From Cryptomeria japonica (Eukaryota > Streptophyta > Pinopsida > Cupressales > Cupressaceae), in NCBI RefSeq assembly GCF_030272615.1, contig NC_081406.1, positions 186,346,770-186,410,769 of the forward strand: a DNA stretch of 64,000 nucleotides, in the 5' to 3' direction. This document shows, piece after piece, positions 13,101 to 22,470 of this stretch (the first letter of the stretch is position 1; every line of letters starts with the position of its first letter). A program made the position numbers and the translations under genes. Under the pieces are notes generated by a model. That model was not told the DNA's origin and did not search any database. It was given only the letters and a program-made list of their open reading frames with translations.

Positions 13101-13177
13101 TCTTTGTTGTTTTCCAAGTGAACATGTACTCGTAATGAATCAAGGGTTGTCTGTCTTGAGGATTCAACAGAAAGTTC
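3961..13177 (-). CDS. TruA-family tRNA pseudouridine synthase (7 coding exons)
   Basis: Seven minus-strand exons (13177-12990, 12774-12629, 5385-5294, 5012-4678, 4575-4506, 4334-4269, 4146-3961) all have GT donors and AG acceptors. They join in frame into 1083 nt, that is 360 codons plus stop, with no internal stop. Motifs in order: SYDGSSFDGWQKQPGLNTVQ (TruA N-terminal fold); VAGRTDKGVSAFQQVCSFYT, whose Asp is the family's catalytic residue; FHPNFSAKWRRYLY; LSYAIFARDTKASR; CFMYHARAATATLPQLE; VELVANRFLRKMVRVLVATA; and the plant-type tail APPAPPAGLCLVNVGY. TruA enzymes isomerise uridine to pseudouridine in tRNA, classically in the anticodon arm. An acidic insert of about 50 residues follows YVLPLNDGEG, a variable region in plant homologues. 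The first exon here starts in mid-protein (ELSVESS), so at least one 5' exon with the start codon is missing, either in 13.2-15.6 kb or beyond the retrotransposon. The gene looks intact and functional. Confidence 0.93.
4269..4334 (-). CDS. pseudouridine synthase exon F
   Basis: A 66-nt exon of exactly 22 codons encoding DKSSRGRNVMCVELVANRFL and RK. The acceptor ends TTCTAG and the donor is GTATCTC. The V-E-L-x-A-N-R-F-L-R-K stretch is a conserved TruA C-terminal motif. Confidence 0.9.
4506..4575 (-). CDS. pseudouridine synthase exon E
   Basis: Encodes GPATDCFMYHARAATATLPQ and LEQ. The acceptor is TTATTTCTAG and the donor GTTTGATT. The split AG/T codon restores Ser at the junction with exon D. 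Confidence 0.9.
4678..5012 (-). CDS. pseudouridine synthase exon D
   Basis: Encodes VSREFHPNFSAKWRRYLYVL, then an acidic Asp/Asn-rich insert, then VNQLLQQLEGKSLSYAIFAR and DTKASRS. The acceptor is TATTGTAG and the donor GTACCTATTG. At 335 nt it is the longest exon. Confidence 0.93.
5294..5385 (-). CDS. pseudouridine synthase exon C
   Basis: Encodes TWRTDISPEEVERKICAAAP and GQLRVVSVSE. The acceptor is TGTATCCAAG and the donor GTGAGAAC. It lies 7.2 kb downstream of exon B, and the reading frame joins exactly. Confidence 0.9.
5386..8802. other. large intron, proximal part
   Basis: Part of the 7243-bp intron between exons B and C. The sequence is AT-rich with only short frames. At 8090-8135 there is a small GC-rich patch with CCCCTATAGGGGACG and TTTCGGGGAC, related to the island at 9775-10012. 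No gene is seen. Confidence 0.5.
8803..8880 (+). repeat. flanking direct repeat, copy 1
   Basis: Matches 10637-10715: both contain CAAAATAAGACT, GTTTCAAAT, GAAAATTGTTGGTAG and AAGCTTTAAT. The two copies bracket the LTR fragments and GC-rich island inside the intron, so they may be the ends of one repeat, or one duplicated locus. Confidence 0.65.
8881..9540 (-). mobile_element. LTR fragment related to the 55-63 kb element
   Basis: The stretch 9170-9310 aligns by eye with the LTRs at 55468 and 62021. Shared blocks include GGATGAA, GGCAGTAAAATGT, TGCAAATTTGA, AAAAGTTG, CACGGTCCTCC, AAAAAATCC and CGAAAC. The upstream part has a similar layout but is more diverged. No second LTR or coding part is seen, so this is a solo LTR or a fragment. 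It is presumably in the minus orientation of that family. Confidence 0.65.
9541..9645 (+). repeat. T-rich low-complexity run
   Basis: Repeated TTTTTTGATTTTTTTG and TTTTTTTGGATTTTTTG phrases. This is a simple-sequence tract inside the intron. Confidence 0.85.
9775..10012. repeat. GC-rich island with GGGGACGTCCCC-like palindromes
   Basis: About 240 bases packed with GGGGACGTCC, GGGACGTCC, GGGGACATCCC and AGACGTCCCCC phrases plus a C run. The motif is close to self-complementary. A related island lies at 46705-46925 and a small patch at 8090-8135. No open frame of interest, and no family can be named. Confidence 0.7.
10225..10640 (-). mobile_element. LTR fragment of the 29-42 kb family
   Basis: Contains the family signature, in order: ACACAGAATAAAATAC, ATCCTCTCTTGA, AAGACTCC, ATGTTAAG, GACTCCAAGGTTC, GTCTTGACGTG, GGATAGACTCAGTTG. 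The same order occurs at 29075 and 29931 and, reversed, near 42528. The upstream end is truncated and no coding part is attached. Confidence 0.7.
10637..10715 (+). repeat. flanking direct repeat, copy 2
   Basis: Second copy of 8803-8880, about 1.83 kb away in the same orientation, with roughly ten differences. Confidence 0.65.
10716..12628. other. large intron, distal part
   Basis: AT-rich intron sequence ending at the exon B donor (GT at 12628-12627 on the minus strand). Nothing else is recognised. Confidence 0.5.
12629..12774 (-). CDS. pseudouridine synthase exon B (catalytic Asp)
   Basis: The acceptor TTCATTTAG and donor GTAAGTG are strong. The exon encodes LVEKTLGEFVDERKAQ, a short linker and AGRTDKGVSAFQQVCSF, including the catalytic aspartate. 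It ends in phase 1, and its last T plus the AT that opens exon C makes Tyr, as expected for the family (CSFYTWR). Confidence 0.93.
12990..13177 (-). CDS. pseudouridine synthase exon A
   Basis: The acceptor TTCTTGTTTCTAG precedes GAACTTTCTG; the donor after CAAGG is GTGATTG. The exon encodes a charged lead-in, then KWARRTFKIHLSYDGSSFDG and WQKQPGLNTVQ. It ends in phase 2. Confidence 0.9.
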
Positions 13178-15591
13178 CTAGAAACAAGAACACCATCCAG
13201 AGTTAAATTTGGAATAAAACGGAGAAAAGCAGGTACTCACTTCTTCATGATTAATAGATAATTTAAAAAGTTAAAAGAAACTTCAAAAACTTCTATTCTG
13301 CATAAGCACACATTATATTTCTTTCTATTCCCCCACCATCCCCCTCAAAGCCTCAAGGAAACACACTCACAAGGTCATTTAATTTTTTTGCATGGGAAGC
13401 TAATGACAAATACACTTTGGATATCTTGCAACGTTTCATTAATCTTCTTGATCACAGTTGTTGCTTTAATCTAATAAACTAATAATATAAACTTATAAAG
13501 CTAGTACTAAGGAGTTCATTTTCTAGACGAAAATTTATGGCTACACTTCTACAAAATGAGATTCCAACAAATCTTAAAGAGTTTCGCAAAGGTCTTTCCT
13601 ATGGGTGTTGACACATCCTGCTACTTACTACAATTCCACGCTCATTCAAGGTAGACAGTCAAGTATATAGACTTCTCCACTCCTATTAATCTTCAAACAG
13701 GAATCCACACCATCCAATTTATCTCGGTATTTTATTTCTTTGCCTAAGTCCTTCCAAAGATTAAATAATCCAAAATAAATAAATAAAATTAACAACAAAA
13801 ATTAAACATTCCTGCATAGACTCTTCCTTGCCGATATGGAAATCTGACCCAATAACTTAGTTGTGAGACAAATTTCCAACTAGGTTGTGCAGCCAAATCC
13901 CATGCATCCTCATGTTCCCAGTGTAATCACAAAAGAATCAGCTACCACATTTGTATTCCTCTAAGAACAGCTAAAGTTCCTAACCTGAACAACTCATATT
14001 CCAACTAATATCACACAAATTGAAGGAGGCTTAACCCATTATGTCTGAGCTTGCATTGATATAATTCCTAATGATATATCTTCTGAGTGATTTACCCCTT
14101 TGCTACTCAAACAAACTATTTGCTTGCTACGACTGCTCTCTGAGCTTTGGTATTGTTACCAAATCGCCAAATTCTCCTTTTCCTCTGGGCAAAGTGCACC
14201 TTATTTTTTTATATAATTTTTCAATAAGAAATTTCTCGGCATGACTTTGAACATGACAAACCTTTCCATGGAGGAGGCCAAACAGGCTAAGTTCAAAGAC
14301 ATCCCATGCTGCAATGATCCTGCCAACCTGATGTAATCTCCAACTTTGAACCTCCTTCTCAAACCTGTTGAATCCCAAATATTATTGATAGTTATGTGAG
14401 AGACCAAGCACATGGTACCAGGTAAGCACCTATTGCCATTGATCATCAAAGATTAAAATCCAAAGGGTATATTCATAATATCAATAATCTGAACCAGAGT
14501 GATATTCTAATGACTACTTAATCAATCATGCATAATGTCCTGACTCCTGACCAATAATGACATATTCTGTTTTTTCTTCAATAACCCTTCAACTGGCTGC
14601 TTCAGCAATATGTCTAAGCACAGTATTGTCCACTTGACAAATTCTTGAGTAGATTCTGAAATCTGTGCAAAGTTGTCAGCAAAATGCACATTGAGAAGCC
14701 AACTTCTTTCTAGAAAGGGATTCCTCTAATTTTTCAATTGTCCCCAAATCCATGTAGCTTCTGACATATATTCTAAAGCACCCAGTGCAAAGACATATAC
14801 TACAATAACAAGGAACAGCATTGTCTATTATATCTCTGCAATTAGAATGCATCTGAAAATATAGTCTGGACAAAGCCAGACTTCTATGGAGTGCTCTCTC
14901 AAACACAAACAAATGAGCATATCCAGAATGAAGCCCTATTCTGTACTGTTATATGCTTTATCAAGTATGATATTTTAAAGATAAGGCCTTGTTATCTGTT
15001 TCATGTGCCCTGGGACCATCCAATGCCTTTCCAAGATAAGAAGGTTATGATAAATCTTTTTTAAATAAAGTATATCTACTCAGGCACTATAAACTTAATT
15101 ACCATCAACTTTATCCTTGTAGCAATTACTTTGGTTTGCCATTTTAACGTCTTTTCTGTTTGAAATAAAGTATTCAATAAATCATCAGCCATAAAAAAAC
15201 ACATTGCAAATAAAGCATTAACCATACAAAAAAAAATCATTGCCAAAAAATGGGTGGTATAAAAGCAAACTGCTGCCAAGCCTGAAAGGACACCACAACC
15301 AAAAGGCAGCAGAAACATTATATCCCACAACCCAAAATTGTTGATACGAAAAGCAGATATATAGCAAAATCAAAAAAATGGAGCAGTCACTGTGGCATGC
15401 TATCCAAAATCCCTAGATAAATTAATGACACCAATTCCAAGTATGCTCATTCTGTGAAAGCAGTCAAGACAACTCTATAACATAAGAAGCCACATGGTCC
15501 ACAAAGCTCCAAACACTACAGGTCCATGATGAGCAAATCATGAGCATGTTTTAATTCTAATCCAAACATTAGCTTGAGTTTCAAGATCCGG
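13178..15591. other. upstream part of the pseudouridine synthase locus
   Basis: Intron or 5' region of the gene. I searched the minus strand for the missing start exon and found no convincing one. The frame at 14676-14912 ends in a leucine/lysine-rich peptide but has no convincing donor. The retrotransposon at 15597 interrupts the sequence just upstream. Confidence 0.4.
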
Positions 15592-15596
15592 GGATT

Positions 15597-15855
15597 TGTT
15601 TGCCCTCTCGGGTGAATAACTTAAGGCATAAAGAACATAATGCAGAATGATGCCATAAATATCAGACAAAGTATATCAGATGTTCTATTCATAATAAGTG
15701 TATGTTACAAGTTACATTCCGAAGTATAAAAGGGTACCGAGGGGGTGCGAGCTCCAACCGTCGCACCGCAACTACCACCCCTCGATTGCCAACTAACCAA
15801 AACAATTACACATAATTAACTAATCTTATTCCCGTGTACAATAATGCCGCCAACA
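15597..15855 (-). repeat. 3' LTR of the gypsy element
   Basis: 259 bp, TGTTTGCCCT to GCCGCCAACA as read on the plus strand. It aligns with 25054-25312 with 7 visible differences, 6 of them transitions. It is preceded by GGATT at 15592-15596. Both LTRs carry GTATAAAAGG-like sequence on the plus strand, but the coding direction is minus. Confidence 0.95.
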
Positions 15856-15872
15856 TCATCCCCCCAAAAAAG
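15856..15872 (-). other. polypurine tract of the gypsy element
   Basis: On the minus strand, CTTTTTTGGGGGGATGA directly abuts the 3' LTR. A T-run followed by G-rich purines at this spot is the usual plus-strand primer site of plant gypsy elements. Confidence 0.8.
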
Positions 15873-15941
15873 AAAAGTCGTCTCCAGGCGACTTACAAAA
15901 ATGGAGATAATGCAACCTATACAATATACATATCTGAAAAA

Positions 15942-18434
15942 CTAGGGAGGGGGCTGAGGAAGCGTCCCTGAAGCAAAAGGGTGAGATGTCGGTGTCTGGG
16001 CCGCCAAGCAGGCGCGGAGCTCATACACCTGCTGAGTGCGTGCAGTCACATCCCGCTCTGCCACCAATACTTTCTCCAAAGCTGTCTTCACCATGTGTGC
16101 GGCTTCTAGCAACTCCTTCTCTTTTGTATCCACTGCCTCCGTCACGCAGACCAACCGAGTCTGCTCGGTCGCCAGACGAGTCTCTACCTTGGCCTTAGCT
16201 GCCCGAGTCTCAGCCGTCTCTATGCGGGCCATCTCTAGCTGTGCCAACAACTGCGCCCTCTCGGCTGCCCATGAGGCCTGCTGGCTAGCCACATCTCTCT
16301 CCAACGCAACGCGTGCAGCCTCGCGGGGCAGAGACTCCTGCTGTGTATGCCTCAATGTATAATAGGCATCCCGGTAAACCTGCTCGATCTCGCGAACAAC
16401 TGCCGTCACCCGACTCTCTACAACGGACTGACGCAGCCTCCAAGCCTGGAGCATCCCCTCTATCTTAGCAATCGGCCACCCCTGAGACTCAAAGCAAGTA
16501 GCAAAGGCTGTCAGGAAACCCACCCGCATAAACTGTAAGACCTACTCTAGCTCCACCACCACCTGCTGCAATGCTTGCGTCTGGGCAGCGGCCACCACCC
16601 GCCTACCCCTCGTCACCATATCAGCCATGTCAGCTAGATAGGTCTCAATATCCTCCCCCGCCTGCGCCGAAGGTTGTGAAGTCCCTGGTGGAACGGGCAC
16701 AACTGTATCCTGCTGTGAAGGTACCTCCTCCGCCACCGAAGGTGTATCATCTCTTGGTGCTTGCCCAGCAAAGGCGACCTCCCCTGCCTCGTTCCCAACC
16801 GTGAGTCCATGTGCCTCCCCTGATGAGTCATCCAAGTCGACTACCTCTGCTGTAGTCTCTCGACACGGTGAGAATACAACAACTCCCTCCAGTTGTGCCA
16901 ATGTCATCTGAAACCGCTGTGTGAGCCAGCTCTGCATAGCCTCGAGGTCGGCACGCATCTCCGTGACTGGGGGATGGTTCGCTGTCGTCGGCTCCTCCAA
17001 CAAGGAAGCAGAAACAGTCACTACTGCGTCGCTACCCACGACGTCCAACCGCACCTGAGGCTCGGTATCCACCACCTCCACCTCCGTCAGCCCCTGCTCC
17101 TTAGCGACCACTACCCGATGCAGCGACTCCTCCATCCCTGACTCTGCCATGTCCTCGGTAAGTGCCGCCATGGTTGGGCCTGGTGATGCTCCCTGGTGCT
17201 CGTGCTGGAGGGGACCAAGTGTAACAGGCGTATGGCTCTGCCCGAAGGCCGGAATACAGGTGCCGCCCACTCCAGATGATGGCACAGGCGTGCCCATCGG
17301 TAACAGGGGTGGGGCAAACAAGACTCGTACAGGCTCCTCCATCACCTGGCTGCTATCGTCCTCTTCATCTTCCGCCTCTGAATCCTCTGCGCTGCTGGAA
17401 CCCCTCCCGCTGTCTGGCTCCCCTGAGGCCGAGGCCATCTCTACCGCCCGTTTCCGCTTCGCGAAAGAGTGCCCAATGTCCAAGTGCCTCCAATAATGTA
17501 TTGGAGGCTCTCCTGCTGCCAACGGTCCCTGCGGCCGTACCTCCAACTCGTCCTCCGGCACTGCTTCCCGCGTGGCCTCCAAGAACAACCCTATAGCGCA
17601 GTGAGGCATATAGAATGTGCGATGCTGGAGCATCAAAAACTCATACATGCGCTCTACCAGTAACGCGGCCCAATCATACACGATGCTATTCATCAACCCA
17701 TTCATCAGCATAATCTGAGGGAGGGCAATGTCCGACGCCCTACCCGACCCTGTCAATCTGCTCTTGATGACATCCATAATGCATCTCCAGTGGCCCTCCG
17801 CAACAAAAGTCTTACAGATTCCGCGACCCTTCGTGGCACTAGCCACGCTATCCAACTCTGTTGTCGTCAAGTTCCGGGAGATTAATTTAATCCACCGCTG
17901 CTCCTCCCCCCGCGTCATCTTTTTGGCCTTCAAGTCTATTTTCTTGCCCTGGCTGCCTGGAATGCCGAATACCCTCAAGAAATCCCCTGCTTTGAAGGAT
18001 ATAGTAACATCCCTCTCGAGGTATTCAAACGTGTTGGTGCATGTGTGCTTGTCGAAGGTGTCCACCATGAAGCGTAGGGCACCCTCATACTCCCGGATAG
18101 GGAACACGGGCATCCGAACAGCCCACTCTACTTGTGCCTTACGGAGGTTTTGCTTCACCAGGTCATTGTCGGGGGTGTCCTGCCACCATTTCCGGCATTC
18201 CGATCCATTCAGGCCTTCAAAAGTGATATTCTGTGGTGTCACTATGTTTTTCGCACTTATGGCAGCCTGTGGTGCCTTCTGTTTTTGCTTTTGTCGGTCG
18301 CTAGCATCCATGGTGCCGCCTGCAACACGTACGCCTGACGCTAAAACCCTGATATTGCTATCCCTATCCCTTTGGCTGCTACTGGAAGAAGCGTGCCGCT
18401 GTTTTTTCCAACTTCTTTTCCCTGCTGAATCCAT
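15942..18434 (-). pseudogene. additional reading frame downstream of integrase (one in-frame stop)
   Basis: A 630-codon frame (18434-16542) and a 195-codon frame (16529-15942) are in the same register. They are separated only by TAG followed by GTCTTACAG, so the ancestral product was about 830 residues. The N-terminal third is basic and Ser-rich. The middle (about residues 80-300) is a globular-looking region with RKWWQDTP, WAVRMPVFPI, GDFLRVFGIPG and YMPHCAIGLFLEAT. A long acidic/Pro-rich linker follows, and the last 195 residues form an Ala/Glu/Arg heptad-like stretch typical of a coiled coil. I see no signal peptide or membrane segment, so an envelope protein is unlikely. The position after integrase matches the additional reading frames of Tat/Athila-type elements. 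Function is unknown. The stop is explained by CAG to TAG. Confidence 0.75.
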
Positions 18435-18979
18435 TAATCGCTATATAACTGATTGCCTGTTAAAATAAAAATCATACACCTTTGTAACGGCCTTCTTCTT
18501 TTGTGTATGGTTGTTGCTGTGCGGCTGGGCTGTCTTCGTGCGTGACTGCTATGGCTTTCTTTTCCCTTGCCTTCCTTCGCCTTGTTTTTTTTTTTTTTTT
18601 TTTTTTTTTCGTTTGCTCCTCTTGCGTGGCTGCGTGGTGTTTGCGGGGGTTTTATTTTTTTCCCGTTCGCCTCTTTTTCCCTTTTGCGTGTTGCGTGGTG
18701 GTCGGGTTGTGCGGCGTGTGCGGCTGTGCTTCTTCTTCCCTTGCGTGTCGCGTGGTGCTCGGCTGTGCAGCGTGTGCGGACTGTGCTGCTTTTTATTTTG
18801 CTAGTGCACGGGGGTTTTAATGTTGTGCGGAGCGGTGTGCGGGCGACCACCTTCGGTGGCATCCACCGCCGATGGCCCCACTGTTGGTGTGACCACCACA
18901 CGGTGGTGCCACCTTCGGTGGTCCCACCGTACGGTGGCCACTTTCTTCTTCTTTTTTTCTTTTTTTTTTAATCCAATTT
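18435..18979 (-). other. spacer between integrase and the extra frame
   Basis: Contains poly-T tracts (18585-18610), GC-rich TGCGTGG repeats and a cluster of CCACC...GGTGG hairpins. On the minus strand, TTTTTATTTTAACAG ends at 18457, 22 nt before the extra frame's ATG, which is a good candidate 3' splice site. Long frames on either strand here are low-complexity and not believed to be genes. Confidence 0.6.
18847..18937. repeat. cluster of CCACC/GGTGG hairpins
   Basis: CCACCTTCGGTGG occurs at 18847-18859 and 18909-18921, and the perfect 14-base palindrome CCACCGTACGGTGG at 18924-18937. CACACGGTGGTG lies between them. Each can form a small GC-rich hairpin. Confidence 0.8.
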
Positions 18980-19276
18980 TTAGCGGACTGACTGATTGGA
19001 GGGTCCCGGTTCCCTCCGTTCCTGATAGACCTTTAATTTTGACCCATTGACGGCGTCTGGTATCTCCTTCCCGTCCAGCGTCCACAACTTAATCGCCCCA
19101 TTCGTATTGACCTCGCATATCCGGAAGGGCCCTAACCATCGGACTTTGAATTTCCTAGGTTTAATTTCATTCTTCCCGTTGAATTTCAACACTAGCTATC
19201 CGGGAGTAAACTTCAATCGCCGGAGATGCTTGTCGTGCCAAACCTTCCGTCTTTGCTAGACTGTCTCTGTTGCCCA
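18980..19276 (-). pseudogene. integrase C-terminal region (broken)
   Basis: In the same frame as the integrase core but after three in-frame stops. Reads RRKVWHDKHLRRLKFTPG, then KFNGKNEIKPRKFKVRWLGP and FRICEVNTNGAIKLWTLDG, ending VNGSKLKVYQERREP. The VRWLGPFRI stretch is the GPY/F-type motif of gypsy integrase tails, and NGAIKLWTLDG is typical of the same family. Confidence 0.85.
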
Positions 19277-20105
19277 CTAAGCCATCATCCTTCGTTTGTC
19301 CAATTTGTTCAAAGCGTACAGTCTCTCCCTCAGGCTTTCCATGTCGCCAAGTCGATTATCGATGGCGATCCAGAGACTTGGCACCATGAATTCAACTGGC
19401 ACCACGGCTTTTTGTCCATACATTAGCTGGAAGGGAGTCTGTCCAGTAGTTACCTTGTAAGTTGTTCGGTATGCCCAGAGTACTGACGATAGGCACTCCT
19501 CCCAGTCATCCTTCTCCACTCCGCAAGACTTATATATCACCGACATTATTATTTTATTGGTCGCCTCGGCCTGCCTATTCGCCCGTGGATAGTAGGGGCT
19601 TGATAAGGAGTGGAAGATTTTAAACTCCGTTGTCAACAATCGGATTATGTGATTTACAAAATGGCCTCCTCTGTCACTCGTCAGTTGGATTGGAATCCCG
19701 TACCGTGTAATGATGTGTTCATAGATGAATTTTGCTGTATTGACCGCCGAATTGTCGGGTAAGGCCAGTGCCTCCACCCACTTGGTCAAGTATTCTATTG
19801 CCACTACAATGTATCTGCATCGTGGGGCTCTACTTGGTTTTAATGATCCGACGAAATCCAATCCCCATCTCTCAAACAGTTCCTGGGCATTCAATGGGTT
19901 GAGGGGCATAAAATCCCTTTTTAATGGTCGTCTGGCCCATTGGCATGTATCACAGCTTGTTACCCACTCCCTGGCGTCATTATGTAGTGTCGGCCACCAC
20001 AGTCTTGCCAACAGAACTTTCCTCGCCGTGGTGTCGGGCCCCATGTGTCCACCTGCGGGCCCTTCATGTGCTTCCCTTAGGACGCCCAGAATTTTCCTCT
20101 TCTAG
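19277..20105 (-). pseudogene. integrase core (HHCC and DDE), frameshifted at its start
   Basis: Integrase inserts the cDNA into host DNA. A zinc-binding HHCC module is visible: EAHEGPAGGHMGPDT, then CDTCQW. The catalytic triad follows: GLDFVG (D), TSDRGGHF (D) and RQAEATNKII (E). ECLSSVLWAYRTTYKVTTGQ and TPFQLMYGQ are standard downstream motifs. The frame is lost near 20085, so the N-terminal module reads in another frame from the preceding RNase H part. Two CAG-type codons just downstream have become TAG. Confidence 0.9.
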
Positions 20106-20987
20106 GACGCATCGCCGTAGGATCTGATCGGGCCCCATTTTATACAATAGGCCATTAATGAGTTGGAATGACCTGCTCCTCAGTACCAGTTTCCTTCTTT
20201 CTCCTGGTGGCATCTCCCTCGGGAACCGTGATGTCAACAAATATTCCCCCACGCTTGCGTACCAGGCGGGGAGAACCGCAATGCGAAATAAGTGAGCGTC
20301 TGGAAAATCTTCATTCACTCTTTCGGTTGGTTCTCCTGACTGGATTCTCGACAACTGGTCAGCTATCACATGGCTCTTCCCAAGTCTTACTATAATGTTG
20401 AATGTAAATTCCTACAGCAATAGCAGCCATCAGCTGATTCGTCCTAGGATAATTGGCTTGTTTACCAGATACATTAAAGCCTGGTGGTCCACATAAAATG
20501 TGAACGGGGTGGCAAGCAAGTAATGTCGAAATTTCTGGACGGAGTACACCATCCCGAGGGCTTCCCTTTCTGTGGTGCTATAATTTTTCTCTGCCTTCGA
20601 CAGGAGTCTGCTTGCAAAGTAGACCGGGTGATCTAGCCAGTGGTCGCCAACCTGCGCCAATGTGGCCCCTATGGCAAAGTTGGATGCGTCAACGTGTACG
20701 TGGAACTCTTTGTCCCAGTCAGGATATGTTAGGATTGGTGCACCCACCAACCGTGGCTTCAGTTCTTGGAAGGCCTCCTCTTGAGCCATCCCCCATATAT
20801 ACCGTTCACCTTTCCTTGTCAGCGTGTCCAAAGGGCAGGATACTCGAGCAAAATTTTTGATAAATCGTCTGTAATACCCTATGTGTCCTAGGAAGGATTT
20901 GACTCCCGTGACATCTGTGGGTGCCTCCATTTCCACTATCACCCGAATCTTGTCTGGGTCAATCTTGAGTCCAGCCTTTACACACAC
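20064..20987 (-). pseudogene. RT connection and RNase H
   Basis: Begins with VKAGLKIDPDKIRVI, then the gypsy RT end motif VKSFLGHIGYYRRFIKNFAR. RNase H follows: HVHVDASNFAIGATLAQ (Asp), STTEREALGMVYSV (Glu) and YVDHQALMYLVNKP (Asp). After GRIS the codons that should read Arg and Gln are TGA and TAG, and the frame resumes with EFTFNIIVRLGKSHVIADQL. RNase H removes the RNA strand during cDNA synthesis. The frame before 20987 is shifted relative to the RT block. Confidence 0.9.
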
Positions 20988-21429
20988 TGTGTCCTAACAG
21001 CTTCCCTTGAGGCACCATGAATCTGCATTTTGGGGGGTTGAGTGCTAGGCGAGCTCGCCCGCATCTCTCCATGCATTCGCCAAGTGCGGCCAAATGTGTA
21101 TCTTGGTTACTGTAGATGGACCAATCGTCCAGGAATGCCCTGAAGTTCCCTACTGACATCTTTTCAAATATGTGAAGGATTATCCGTTGAAAGGTCGCTG
21201 GTGCGTTGCATAATCCGAACGGCATTCGATTATACACGTACACGCCATCCTCCACTATGAAGGTGGTTTTTAATTTGTCTTCTTCGGCGATGGATATCTG
21301 GTTATACCCAGAAACTCCATCCATGAATGAATAAATTTCATGACCGGCCACTTCCTCCAAGATGCTATCCGTAAATGGTATTGGAAACGGGTCTTTTATG
21401 GTGACCGCGTTAAGGCATCTGAAATCCAC
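20959..21429 (-). pseudogene. reverse transcriptase domain
   Basis: Reads CVDFRCLNAVTIKDPFPIPF, FMDGVSGYNQI (first catalytic Asp), YNRMPFGLCNAPATFQR and AFLDDWSIYS (the YxDD box, here FLDD). RT copies the element RNA into DNA. A TAG at the start separates it from the upstream KKEAN block in the same frame, and a frameshift after LLGHSVC ends it. MPFGLCNAPATFQR and FLDDWS are common in the Tat/Athila group. Confidence 0.92.
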
Positions 21430-21441
21430 GCAGATTCGTAT

Positions 21442-22242
21442 CTAGTTCGCCTCCTTTTTAAGGGATATCACTATGGGTGATACCCACTCGTTGGTCTGCA
21501 CTTTAAAAATAATCCCGGCTTCGAGCATACGTTCAATTTCATCATTCACTCTTGCTGCATAGTTTTTATTCATTCTGTATGGCCTCTTCCGTACAGGTAC
21601 GACCCCAGGTACGAGTGAAATTTGGTGTACGCACAATTCTAGCGGCACCTCTTTGAGGTCCTTATACGTCCAAGCGAATACATCCTTGTATTCCATGAAC
21701 ATTTTAAACGTGGCGGCTTTCAGGACTGGGTTCCAGTCGTCGCCAACCAGGATGTTTCTTGGCTCTGCTTCCGTGTCGAGGTTTGTCGGTTTTACGGACT
21801 CTTCGTACCGGATTGGTTTTGTCATGTCAAACCTGTGTGCTGGTACTTCGTTGACCGGGGCATCCCCTTCGGTGTATTCCCCATACGCTGGTGGAAATTC
21901 GTTCTCGTCCCAATCCTCGTCAACCTGCAACATGTTACACCCATACAGCAGCTCGTAGTCCTCCATTTGCCAGTGGAAGAGCCCATTAAGGGAATCGGTC
22001 TCATCCTCAGAACATCCTTGGATTCCGAGAACGCCTTCCTCGTTCGGTTCCCTTCCATACTTTCCTCCGTCAACTCCACCTTCGCCGTCTAATTCCGACT
22101 CTGACGTGAGTTCTTCACTCACAAGTTGTGTTTTCAGGTCGATAATAAATTTTCTCCCGGCTTTCTCCATTGACAACGTGTTACGCTTCCAGTTGTGATT
22201 CACTCTAGCTGCCACCAACCACCCTCTGCCCAGAATGGCGTC
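21442..22242 (-). pseudogene. protease-RT linker and RT N-terminus
   Basis: Starts after a TAG with DAILGRGWLVAARVNHNW, the end of the protease region. An acidic linker of about 130 residues follows, then ELCVHQISLVPGVVPVRKRP, YRMNKNYAARVNDEIERML and SPIVISLKKEAN, the fingers of gypsy RT. It is in frame with the RT block except for the single TAG at 21439-21441. Confidence 0.88.
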
Positions 22243-22470
22243 CTATCCTTTCTTGGCTAGCGGAATCACCACGAAGTTGAGGACAAATGGTTGTGTCCCG
22301 ATGGTCACTTGTTGCGCCATGAGCATTCCAAGGGGTTTGATACCATGTTGATCCGCTCCTAGTAAGTTGAAGGTTGACGGCCATAGTGTCGGTTTGCCAA
22401 GCTGCTTCCAAGTTTCTTCCGGAAGCACATTCACTCCGGACCCACCGTCGACGATAGTGTCAGTCAGAAT
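22243..22470 (-). pseudogene. aspartic protease (retropepsin-like)
   Basis: Reads LTDTIVDGGSGVNVLPEETW, then LLGADQHGIKPLGMLMAQ and FVLNFVVIPLAKKG, ending in TAG where Tyr is expected before DAILGRGW. The catalytic triplet is D-G-G rather than D-T/S-G, which is common in this group of plant elements. Protease cuts the Gag-Pol polyprotein. A frameshift lies just upstream near 22470. Confidence 0.8.

Noticed and set aside
14676-14912. Possible start exon of the pseudouridine synthase (peptide with IEKLEESLSRKK)
   Set aside because: No convincing donor in the right phase and no conserved motif; kept as unproven.
15942-18434. Envelope gene of an Athila-type element
   Set aside because: No signal peptide, no transmembrane segment and a soluble coiled-coil tail; position alone is not enough.
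17728-18468. 246-codon plus-strand frame
   Set aside because: Antisense shadow of the extra reading frame of the gypsy element; no domain and the coding signal is on the minus strand.
18434-18971. Several overlapping frames of 97-155 codons on both strands
   Set aside because: They read poly-T/poly-A and GC-rich repeats (Phe or Lys runs); this is the spacer between integrase and the extra frame.
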